From Amoeboaphelidium protococcarum (Eukaryota > Aphelidiomycota > Aphelidea), in contig JALECJ010000007.1 in assembly GCA_023515745.1 (NCBI GenBank), positions 1,348,612 through 1,412,611 on the forward strand: 64,000 nucleotides of DNA, given 5' to 3'. Shown piece by piece: positions 1 through 9,321 of this stretch (positions are counted from its first letter, which is position 1; each line of letters opens with the position of its first letter). Made by a program: the position numbers and the translations under genes. The notes under the pieces are model-generated. The model worked only from the letters and a program-made list of their open reading frames with translations, was not told where the DNA came from and made no database searches.

Positions 1-1070
1 TTCAGTGGACGTGAGAATGCTTTATCGAAGCGGATTCTGTTTGGCGATGGCGGCCGATGACGAGTTTCGGCTGCTGATTTGGGCGGTGTTAAAAGAGGTG
101 ACTCCAATTCAAGATTATCAAATTCCTCTTTGGACACTACAGTTTTGTTACTATTGCTTATGTTGCTATACTAATCGTCGCGACTATTATAGCTATTTAG
201 TGGTTGCATGACAGTTTACTGAGTAATAGCGAAATCGCCCATAGTGTAGTCTTTAGTGAGCTTCTTCACCTTCTTGTTCATTGATTTAGCGTATAGACTA
301 TTCAATGGAATTCCGCGCTTCAGGCCTCCTCTACTGACCAGGACAACGTACAATATTGCGGCCATTGTCTTGTTAAATAGCTCAATACAGTAAGCGGCAA
401 ATCGGAGTGACATGTACACAATAGCCGCCGTCTAGACTTGGTACGAAATGATTGGACGGTAGGCCATTGTTGCGCCATAGTAAGTTGTTACAGCGTACAT
501 GATGCACAGCGGAGTCTTCACCATCAAGAAACGAATCCAACCATTACACGCGTAAATCAGCCATCCTAGCAGTTTTTCTGACACTGTAGACTCTTTACTA
601 AGGAAATGCATTAGTATAAATTTATGGATTGATGACAGTGCGGTTATTTTATACGCGTTGGGATTGGCCATAATATCTCCGATCGAGAGTTGTCGTCTAG
701 CCAGCAGTCCTTCGCCGATAAAATCCATACCGACCTTTAGTATCAGTATCATACTCAAACAGAAGATGACAAGATAGCGCATTGCACCACCGGGAATGGT
801 ATAGTCTTGGTCCATATTTCCAAATTGAGAATCACCAATGCCATACTTTGGGAATAGAAATAGCAGGACCAGGACTTCAAACGCGAAAAATCCTATCTCT
901 ATCATGGTCTTTCCCAAAATCATTGTTGTATACCAAAAGATACTGGAGGCTTTGAATCTTGATTTATCAGTAATCTCACTAACACGGTCCCAGTCTAGAT
1001 TTTTGAATTTAATTGGCACTACTGAGGCCACATACGTCTCGCTCATATCTCTATCAACGTCTAGATTCAT
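1..1070 (-). CDS. Multi-pass membrane protein, 3' end beyond the left edge
   Basis: I do not recognise the family. The frame opens at the ATG complementary to 1068-1070, the first ATG after an in-frame TGA, and stays open to base 1 if TAG and TAA are read as Gln, so at least 356 residues are present and the C-terminus is missing. Several hydrophobic stretches are visible, for example around residues 55-75, 95-115 and 170-195, separated by short charged loops. The last 70 residues seen are polar and rich in Ser, Asn and Pro and look like a cytosolic tail. The protein is probably an integral membrane protein with a soluble tail. The standard-code ORF on the plus strand at 5-211 is a shadow of this gene. 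Confidence 0.6.
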
Positions 1071-1241
1071 TTCTTCAATCTGAATCCTCTTTCAATTCAA
1101 CTCTAAATGGTAATATAATATCTGATGACAAGGCAAGCAAAAGAGAGATTGAAATCAAAATGACTGATGTAATATAAAACACATGAACATTGCAACGCTA
1201 TTGGACGATTCTGTGTAGTGTGTCACCTCGTGAATATATGT

Positions 1242-1724
1242 TCAGGTGCTGCTCGTTGATGGCGCCGACTCCAAATCTACTTTCTATGATTAGCAACAAT
1301 TCTCAAGCCAGGAGCATGTACCATCTTCATAAAATTCCTTCTTCCATATAGGAGTCTTGACTTTCAGTGTATCGATGATGTACGTTACAGCTTCCATGGC
1401 ATCAACACGATGCGCAGATGATACGGCAATCATCACACTCGCCTCTCCGATCGGCACAACGCCCAAGCGGTGATGAACTGCAATCGCATATATTTGAGAC
1501 CATCGCTGAGCTGCTTCTTCGCAAATCTTTTACAACGATTTTATTGCCATAGTTTCGTAGCCTTCATATTCTAGATAAGTTACTCGCTTGCCCTTGTGAT
1601 GATTGCGCGTGGTCCCAATGAATGTTGATATGGCACCAGCTGAATTATTGGACACTTGCGATATAGTTTCGATATAATTAATCTAGTTATGGGACACACA
1701 TACTCCTATGCTAATGCCCGTCAT
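1242..1724 (-). CDS. MOCS2B: Molybdopterin synthase catalytic subunit (MoaE/MOCS2B)
   Basis: 160 residues. This is the large subunit of molybdopterin synthase, which, with the MoaD-type thiocarboxylate subunit, converts precursor Z (cPMP) to molybdopterin in molybdenum-cofactor synthesis. Seen: FIGTTRNHHKG near residue 35, a segment reading VHHRLGVVPIGEASV, and the C-terminal KTPIWKKEF, which carries the two active-site lysines known in MoaE. Length fits the family, with a slightly longer tail. TAG and TAA codons within it read as Gln. The gene lies head to head with the SRP68-like gene, with starts 136 bp apart, so the two probably share a promoter. No molybdoenzyme is encoded in this window. 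Confidence 0.93.
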
Positions 1725-1860
1725 ATTATATTTCTGTTATATTCCTAAAAATTCAGAATGAAGCAACGTGTAATCAATCGTACCAAATCTTTTCTCTTTA
1801 TCTGCAATAAATTAATCGCTTTATTGTCTCTTTTATCACACTAAACATTTGAACGACGTT

Positions 1861-2769
1861 ATGGAGTTTGAAGTTTTTCGCTTTATCAATTAGACACAGA
1901 CTGAATGTGGTGTGTAAAATGAAGATTATTTGAGATATGCTTAGTCCTGCACTAACAGGGTGAGAGCATTGAGAAAGCGCTTGGGCCTCATGTAAGGCAC
2001 CAACAAGACGTTTGTTAAAGTTCCCGTAGAAAACAGTTTGCAAGCGTTGTCAATAGACGATAGTGATAATGAGTAACTGAAGCAACTGTTAATCCTGGGA
2101 ATTCTGGAATGCGAGCGCTACTGGTCGCGTGGTATGTATATCAAGCAAGAGGTGATGAACGTACCGCGTAAACGACACGCTGCCAAGCTGAAGTTTAAGC
2201 GTGCCGGACAGTTTGCAGAGAAGCTTGCAGCGGCCTTTGATCAGGTGAAAGTGCTCAGTTAATCAACTGCCTCTGAACTCAATGTAATATTAAACGAATA
2301 TGATTTAGAAGTCGCATAATTGTATTGGTGATTCGCGATTCAATGTAGGCTTATAAAACTTGGTTGGTTGCACTGGGCTTTTTCGAACATGGGAACAAGT
2401 ACACTGAAGCGCTCCCTGCTCTACAATCTGCATAGTAAATTTTATCGCTTTAGCTCGGTATACTTATAACATCGTGTTGTGTGTAGAAAACTATTTGAAA
2501 AGCTTCTCTCGCGTCCTGGTATTGCATAACGCGAACTGATGGATTTCTAGCAGAAAATTGATCAGTTATCGTCACAAATAAGGTACTCCTTGCACAAGAT
2601 GGACGCGGCTGATGCAATGAATAATCTGCAAGTGGACGAGACTGATATAGAAACTGATGAAGATGAAGATTAGACGCGCAGTACAGATGCAGAAGAATCT
2701 GGGGAAGTGTAAGAGCAAAAGCCGACGAGCATCATTGGAAATATCTTAGGTGGATGGTGGTCTCGTTGA
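1861..2769 (+). CDS. SRP68: Signal recognition particle subunit SRP68, short form
   Basis: Three exons: 1861-2283, 2349-2434 and 2487-2769, joined by GTA...TGTAG introns of 65 and 52 nt. The protein has 263 residues. Residues 1-210 follow the N-terminal RNA-binding region of SRP68, including YIKQEVMNVPRKRHAAKLKF and a segment ending QIRYSLHKM, in family order. After an acidic linker it ends in IIGNILGGWWSR, which resembles the C-terminal end of full-length SRP68. The usual 600-residue family member also has a long middle and C-terminal part that binds SRP72; nearly all of that is absent, and the next 380 bp hold nothing like it. The protein would still bind 7S RNA, but SRP72 docking is doubtful. 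Either an internal deletion or real shortening. Confidence 0.8.
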
Positions 2770-3147
2770 TTTACTACATTGTTGCTTAATGGCGTTGTAT
2801 GAAAGAGTACCATGTTCATTTTTCTATCATTTTTAAAATTGCTCTTTCATCACATGAAGCTCAAAGTCGAAGGTCGTATGAAATTGGGATCAACTTAAAC
2901 TTGATGAGACTCGTGGCGTATGAAGTGCGGTTCACTAGGTAAAAAAGTGATTTTTTCAAAACATTATTATTCGTTTCACCATCATCATTCATTGTTCAAT
3001 GTAATTATTTAAAAGGCAGAGCGAAGCAGAATATTGAGCACTACTGTATAAGATTGAGTGATCTCTAAGGGATCCAACAGAGCGGTCAATTTGTACTTAT
3101 AGCCCGAAAGATCAAGCATTAGCCTGGTCTTCTTAAGGGGACAGACC

Positions 3148-3561
3148 TCAAGCACTTGGAGTTGGTACAGGTCCGGCCGGCGGCCTGTAAGGCCCATATC
3201 TTTTGCGCAGATCAGTAACAATTGTATCAATCTGCTACGGATTGAATCCGATATACTTCGCCACGCGCCTTATTCCATCGTCAGACATCATGCCCCCATC
3301 CGGCCGACGATAAATTTTGTGATGATTCATTCTGATTAGAAAGGCTTCGTCAGCCCTCAGCCAATCTATTGACCTGCTATGAGACAAGTCCATTTACGCC
3401 AACACATCATCAGGAAATAGCAGACCATCGTCATTCAAGAATTCGGGCTCAATATCTTCAGGAATCAGTCCTTAGCGCTTGATTAGGAGAGGCTCGGTTT
3501 TCGTTGGAGACGCAAGAACACCAGCGACACACGCAATGATTGATAAGATTTGGATTTACAT
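3148..3561 (-). CDS. Small secreted protein, unknown function
   Basis: 137 residues. The N-terminus has a short hydrophobic core (ILSIIACVAGVLA) followed by a plausible signal-peptidase site at ALA-S type residues near position 18. The mature part starts with KTEPLLIKRQ, where KR could be a Kex2-like processing site, then is acidic, and later basic, ending in a Pro-rich tail (RPPAGPVPTPSA). Only two or three of its codons are TAA/TAG. I recognise no domain. The upstream spacer (start side) holds repeated ATGTAACGC motifs. Secretion is inferred from the signal sequence; a role as effector or wall protein would be guesswork. Confidence 0.6.
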
Positions 3562-3684
3562 TTCTAGCTTATTTTGAGATCAGACTTATTACTTCTATTT
3601 GTAATTCTTAAGGAATTAAATAAAGTAAAAGAAAAAGAAGAAAGGCAAGATCCTGGATTTATATATCTTATCCTTTGACCGGAT

Positions 3685-3858
3685 ATGTAACGCAATGTAG
3701 GATGTAACGCGGAAAGCTGATCTCACTATGGGGCATGTAACAGCATGCGATGTTGCATGCCATAAATTGCAACGTTGAGTTACGTTGCCTAAGTAAATGT
3801 CCAACCATAATAACTTGATCAGTGTCTAGTGATCATTTAATACTACGTTATGTAACGC
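3685..3858. repeat. Spaced ATGTAACGC direct repeats
   Basis: The 9-mer ATGTAACGC occurs exactly at 3685-3693, 3702-3710 and 3850-3858, with a near copy (ATGTAACAGC) at 3735. Between them lies a near-palindrome of GCATGC halves around 3743-3760. The cluster sits 125-300 bp upstream of the secreted-protein gene that starts at 3561 on the minus strand, so it may be a set of regulatory sites, or a decayed repeat. Confidence 0.4.
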
Positions 3859-4017
3859 ATCAGATTCCACTTTTGGAGCTGCGAGACTGAGTCGATTGCA
3901 ACTCCATTGATCTGATCAAAGATGCGATAAGAATATTACTTTTACGGGCTTATAAGCGGCAAATGAAATACATCCTCAAACTCAATTTTCCTCCATGACG
4001 CAACTTTCCGTCAGAAA

Positions 4018-4180
4018 CAGTGGCGTATCTAGCGCTACGCAAGGGTACGCGCAGCGTACCCAAAATTTTGAGATTAGACACTTTTACTAGCAAATTTTCT
4101 ACCTGTTTCTAAATTATTGTTCGGATAAACTTTTTTAACGTGGTGTGCGTACCTGGAATTGAAAGCTAGTTACGCCACTG
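4018..4180. mobile_element. Non-autonomous hAT-type element (MITE)
   Basis: A 163-bp element bounded by inverted termini: the left end starts CAGTGGCGTATCTAGC and the complement of the right end starts CAGTGGCGTAACTAGC. It is flanked by an exact 8-bp target duplication, GTCAGAAA, at 4010-4017 and 4181-4188. An 8-bp duplication with CAGTGGCGTA-type ends is the hallmark of hAT transposons. The element has no coding capacity, so it would need a transposase from elsewhere. It lies between the secreted-protein gene and the F-box/ankyrin gene. Confidence 0.88.
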
Positions 4181-4357
4181 GTCAGAAACGTTCTTTTAAA
4201 CTTCACTCACCCGCCATAATGATCGTCACATGACAGTCTGTTATTTTCTCACGGGTGATGTTTCTTTTTCTGATGATTGCCTATTGAACGTCATTGATAT
4301 AACATCACTCAAGGTGCCCTTTTAATTATTGCCTGATTTTTTGTTCAGAATTATATA

Positions 4358-5224
4358 ATGACTTAACTCAAAATGGGGCTGATATCGCTCCCAAATGAGA
4401 TTCTGTTTCATTTGGGAGCGTATTTAGGTGTTGAGGATTTGCGTAATTTGAGTGAGGCTTGTGGCTTTGATTTGGATCGAGTTGCACTATGCCATTCTTA
4501 TGTTAACACTTATGGTGTTCATGATGTAATGGAGAAGCTAGTTGAATCGTTGTGTGAGGATCAATAACTATTTGACACAATGTAGCGCCTCTATGATATT
4601 GACTTGCATGCGTCACAAGACTCGCTGATTGTCGTCGCGTCAGAATGCGGAAATTTGTTTGCCGTCAAATATTTTCTGAAACGTGGCTTGGACATTCACA
4701 CGCAATTTGATGCTGCTGTGCGTTATGCTGCTGCCTGTGGACATCAGGACATTGTGCAATATCTGTATGATAATGGCGCGGAGATTTCAGCGTGGAATGA
4801 TGAGGCATTGCGTTCTGCTGTGGACAATAATGATTTGGAAATGGTGTCTCTGTTGGTGAAATTAGGTGCAGACATACACGCTCAAGATGATTATGCCCTT
4901 CGTGCCTCTGCTGAACGTGGATAACACTTTCTGGTTGACTGGTTGTGTGACAAGGGAGCAGACTTGCGTGCATGCGATGATTATGCATTGCGTTGGTCTA
5001 TCCGTAACGGGCACACTGATGTTGTCAGAATTCTGTTGTCGCATGGAGCCGTAGCTAAACGTGAAATGCGACAATACGCACAGTCATCAGGCAAGTTTGA
5101 GGTGCTGAAACTGATCTGCGGCAATCATCGTTCTCGTTGGAGACATTAATAGCAATTATTTGCCAACAACTTTGCATTACAAGTCAACTCTATATAATCC
5201 ACCAGTATTATTAGCAATTATTGA
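4358..5224 (+). CDS. F-box-like/ankyrin-repeat protein
   Basis: 288 residues from the first ATG after an upstream TGA; a second in-frame ATG at 4373 would remove five residues. The N-terminus (SLPNEILFHLGAYLGVEDL) fits an F-box core, followed by about five ankyrin-like repeats with GHQDIVQYLYDNGAEI and GHTDVVRILLSHGA as the clearest. F-box proteins recruit substrates to SCF ubiquitin ligases, and ankyrin repeats bind proteins, so this could be a substrate adaptor. Repeats are of the kind seen in large protist and virus-like families (variable residues around DDYALR), so the substrate cannot be predicted. Not in an operon; the nearest upstream feature is the MITE. Confidence 0.75.
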
Positions 5225-5413
5225 ATCTAAATGTATGATATCTTATTAAATGAAATTACATGTTTTAGCTCTTTTACTGAACTCGGATGGAGTTTATCCG
5301 CATTCTTCTTCTCGATTGTTTAGGCTTCCTTCAATCCACGGGGAACTTGATCGTAGGATAGCTAAAAACTAAGCTGAAACAATCGGATCTACACCATCAA
5401 ACTGCTTGATAAA

Positions 5414-6464
5414 ATGGTGACGGCATTGCTGCAATAAGTTTTGATAAAGGCGAAAAAAGCCGTGGCTCTGGATGAGTAAGGAAATTACAAGGAGGCTCTG
5501 ACCTTTTATCGTTCAGTCACTACACAGCTGGAGAGCAATGAACTTATTTAGTCCGCTATAACTGTTGCTGAGAAGTAAAAGATCAATTTGCTGGTAAGTT
5601 GTTTAATACTTGGCTAATATCTAATAGGATATATTATTTCCGAATGTGTAGGTGAATAACTATCAATTTCGAATCTCGCTGATATAATAGACTTATCCGC
5701 AGTATTTGGACAAGGTACCAGATTGGACGATAGACACTGTGTCGGTAAAGAGCAGCAGCAACGCTGTGGATCTAGCCACGTCCAAAGTAGATAAGATTGC
5801 TAAAGTGTTATATTTGATGCAATTGATTGCAGATTCAATAGTGAAAGGGGCATGGTTAAGTCCATAATTGTACGTTTGCAGGGATGTTTGGAGTCACCGT
5901 TAGAATCTGAGCCATGGTGAACTCAAATCTTAATCAGCAGAGACAATTCTACTCTGGCTGGACAAGTTGAATGGCCTGGACTTGGATGACACGTCAGCTA
6001 TGAATAAAGAATTGGACGAGTTCTGCCAGGTGCTGACGGGCATACGTTCGCAGTTTGCAGAGAAGATGAGCTTCATCTCTGAGAGTAAGAGTGTACGTAC
6101 TATGAAGAAGTCTACCATTATCAATACACTCGCAAAGCAGGTGGATAAACTCACTGTAAATTCCGCTTAGAATATCACTAATAACAGCCAAAGTAATAAT
6201 ACTAACAATAAGGAGTAAGGTGAGATAAGTGATGATTATGTCCGCAACCTGTACAAACTTCTGACAGTCTCCGCATTTCTGTCCATGTGGAAGTTGCATT
6301 TCAATTCTCTTCCACCTACAGACTCTGTAAAGGCAATAGGCCAACGTATTGATGAGGTTGTAGATTTTTTCAATGAGGTGCTGTGCAGGTACCTACTGAA
6401 TGATATCGCGATATAGATTAGGGATTACACCACTAATTTGAAGAACATGTTTGACGAGTATTGA
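5414..6464 (+). CDS. MIT-domain protein
   Basis: 330 residues in two exons, 5414-5593 and 5652-6464, with a 58-nt GTAAGT...GTGTAG intron in phase 0 inside the third helix of the N-terminal domain. Residues 1-85 look like a MIT three-helix bundle (AKKAVALDEQGNYKEALTFY), which in other proteins binds ESCRT-III tails. Further on is YVCRDVW, recalling the short conserved segment after MIT in some fungal proteins, then an alpha-helical region with an NNT-rich linker around residue 240. No ATPase or kinase domain is present, so this is not Vps4. The role is probably endosomal, based only on the MIT domain. Confidence 0.65.
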
Positions 6465-6515
6465 TGATATAAAAGAATTATAATTTACATGTTGGCAAAT
6501 TTATACAAAATATGA

Positions 6516-6949
6516 TCAATCCTTCTTCTATGAGGCAACATTACCAGAACTATCTTCTGAATAAGCCAAAATCACATATCCAATCATTACAATATTGGTC
6601 ACTGCAACAGCAGCGATGGCACCATAAGTTGTATTGCCTACAATTTAAACATTACACAATATAATTGATTTTTTTATAAGGCAAATAAATACCCCCAAAC
6701 ATGTATTTAGTCGTGTAAAAGTATGTTCCAAGAGGCGCAATCAACATCAGAGCTGTGAACAGAATCAACTTTGCAAACACCGATCTACATAATATAACAT
6801 AAGTAGTGCTCTCATAATTTATTGCACTAACATTTGTAATAATAATTTTACCCAGAAACTCTGGACTATGGGAGTTGGACGCGACTCAAATCAGCAGGTT
6901 CTGCTGTCACTTATGTCTTGATCCTTTACTTTAACTAGCCTTCGCTCAT
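6516..6949 (-). CDS. VMA21: V-ATPase assembly factor VMA21
   Basis: 103 residues in three exons (6852-6949, 6693-6784, 6516-6637), with GTA...TGTAG introns of 67 and 55 nt. Two hydrophobic segments are visible: LILFTALMLIAPLGTYFY and AIAAVAVTNIVMIGYVILAY. They sit around the KYMFGGN loop, as in VMA21. VMA21 is a small ER membrane chaperone that assembles the V0 sector of the vacuolar proton pump. The end, SSGNVASQKKD, is a lysine-rich tail resembling an ER-retrieval signal. The layout and length match the family well. Confidence 0.88.
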
Positions 6950-7206
6950 TATGTTGCTTCGTGACAGTGCAAGAATCTCTTTTCAATTGAAAACAAAGGA
7001 GATTTCTTCAAAGGATTTGTTATTATGCCACCAAGAACTAGTTAAAGTAGGGGGCCGCGAAAATTATAATTCAACTATAAGCACGCAGAAAATTAAAGTA
7101 CTCGATTAAATTAAATAGATTCATCACCAAAATCTCATTCTATCATATTTCAATCACTTTTAAAGACCATCGATCGACTCTTTAAAGCTAAACCACGCGC
7201 CACAGA

Positions 7207-8975
7207 TCAACCCAATGGACCGCGATTGACAAACGTCTGACCCGTTCTGATTGAAGTGCCGTACATGGCATTGTTCTCATTGCCAATGTAGGTGAATCCT
7301 TGAAACTGATCTTGCACAGAACTAGATAGAGCAGAAGGATTCTCAACAAAAGAGTCAGAGGGCGCCTCGCTGGTGAATTCCTCACTGAAATTTGACGTGT
7401 CCATTGCCGAAGATACCTGCGGTCTAAACGGAGGATTCAACATCTTGCGCTCCAGCTTGTGCCAGTCAACATTACTGAAGAACGGATGACTCTTAATCTG
7501 ACCAGGTCCATCAAATCCCAGGCGAGCATTTGCATCCCTATTCAACAACTTGCTCAACAAGTCTTTACCAAGCGGAGATACGACTGGACCTTCACTGCCA
7601 TCATCACGCGGGAATCGCAGCGGATCATTCAAAATTTTGCGATACATTTCATTCGTATTCTCACTATAGAATGGAGGTAGACCGACAATCATCTCATACA
7701 ACAACACGCCCAATGTCCACCAATCTACAACCTTAGTGTATCCGTTACCAATAAGAAGCTCTGGAGCGAGATACTCTGGAGTGCCACAGAAAGTATTAGT
7801 CTTTTCATCTTTAGTCATGTTCAACTTACACAATCCAAAATCACACAGTGCGATATGTCCAGTATAGTCCAATAAAATATTCTCCGGCTTCAAATCTCTG
7901 TAAATGATGTTGTACATGTGCAATGTCTCAAGAGCTAGTAGAAGCTCGGCGGCATAGAACTTTGCGCGCTCCTCATGAAAACATCCCTCAGATTGTAGAT
8001 GATGAAATAACTCTCCACCATTGACAAAGGCAAGCACTAGATACAATTTATCAGGACTCTGAAATGAAAACTTGAGATTCACAATAAAAGGAGACTGGAT
8101 CTTGGCCAGAACATTTCTCTCTGCCAGTGTATGCTCAACTTCTGATCTCTCCACAATACTGGCCTTCCTTATGATCTTCATGGCATAAATACGCCCAGTA
8201 TCCTTCTTGCGCACCTGCATAACTTTACCGAATGATCCCTTGCCGATCACCTTCATCAGATCGAAATCATCAATGGATAAGGATTTCTTACTAGCCACTA
8301 CTCTGAATAGCAATTACACTTGGATCTCACCGGCAATACTTCCATTGGCAGAAATGAGCTGGCACACTTGCTCCTCCGGCTTCTAATCAGTAAACTTTGG
8401 TCTCATTCTGCATGTTCCCAGAAGCAGAGTCTATTAAGCCGGCTAAATAGGTGCTCTACTTGTCTACTTGCGCGGCTGATTAGAAAGAGATGGTGTAGGC
8501 ATCTTTGGCATTTGAGCATTCGTTCTCTGATAGACAGATATCATAACCTCAGCCTCACGGGACACATCAAAATTAGCTCTCTACGACCACTTTGGACTAG
8601 TCACACTTCCTCCTACATAGAGCGATAAAGATAACATAGATGTAGTACAATGTTATAATCAGATTCTGTATAATAAAAATACTTACCAGTAGATTCAGCC
8701 AAAAATTCATTCTTGTCAAAATCAATCACCATATAAGGCATTTAAGTGTTTCCCGCATCAACACTCAGCCCTTGCGCCTCCACGACTCTGACTAACAGAA
8801 TACCATTCAAGTTCTTTGGACTAGATGACGACTAGCTCTATTACTACAACTGCTGTTGTTATTGCGCAGGCACCTATTGTGTCTATTACTAAACACTAGG
8901 TCCAGGCTAAGCACTCACAGGCGCAACAGGTGTTGGTTCAGATACTTTTTTCTTTGGAGCCAACTTTGCAAACAT
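7207..8975 (-). CDS. YPK1: AGC protein kinase, YPK1/Gad8 type, with N-terminal C2-like domain
   Basis: 564 residues in two exons (8687-8975, 7207-8612) with a 74-nt intron. A Gln-rich start (largely TAA/TAG codons) leads to a C2-like region at about 53-205, as in fungal Ypk/Gad8. The kinase domain (about 213-470) has GKGSFGKV, the VAIK-type lysine, YRDLKPEN, CDFGLCKL and the activation loop TNTFCGTPEYLAPE. The C-terminal hydrophobic motif is FQGFTYIG, near the fungal FGGWTYIG. Such kinases act below TORC2 and PDK1 in sphingolipid and membrane-stress control. The phosphorylatable threonines in the activation loop and hydrophobic motif are present, so the enzyme looks intact. Confidence 0.93.
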
Positions 8976-9321
8976 CCTCTATTCTTTAATCTTACTATCA
9001 ATAACTTGACAATAAACTATAAGATGAAGTAAAATATGATTATGGAAGAGGTAATCAATTTAAGTCTCCGCTTCTCTCTGTGTAAGAAAGCCCGCAAGTT
9101 AAAATTGCGAGAAGATCAAAAGTTGGACCGTTTGTGGCCCGAAACAGAAAAAGTCAAAGCCGTTTTTTAGTGTGCCAATAGCCTGACAACGCACCGCCTG
9201 GCACATTGCTAATTTTGGTATATTTAACAGTCTCTGCATCGGTAGTTACGGTAACCTTCTGAGCTTTTTTTCGCTTTATAAATTCTTTTTTGTGCATGTG
9301 GATGTGCTAATATAAAAGAAC
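8976..9321. promoter_or_regulatory. Divergent promoter between YPK-type kinase and CEP104
   Basis: A 346-bp spacer between two head-to-head starts. A frame from an ATG near 9035 stays open to about 9380 because TGA is rare, but its residues look random and I take it as non-coding. No clear TATA box, RNA gene or repeat is seen. Confidence 0.4.

Noticed and set aside
7025..7240. 71-codon plus-strand ORF overlapping the end of the YPK-type kinase gene
   Set aside because: It has no recognisable domain and overlaps a conserved gene on the other strand by 34 bp; no transcript evidence.
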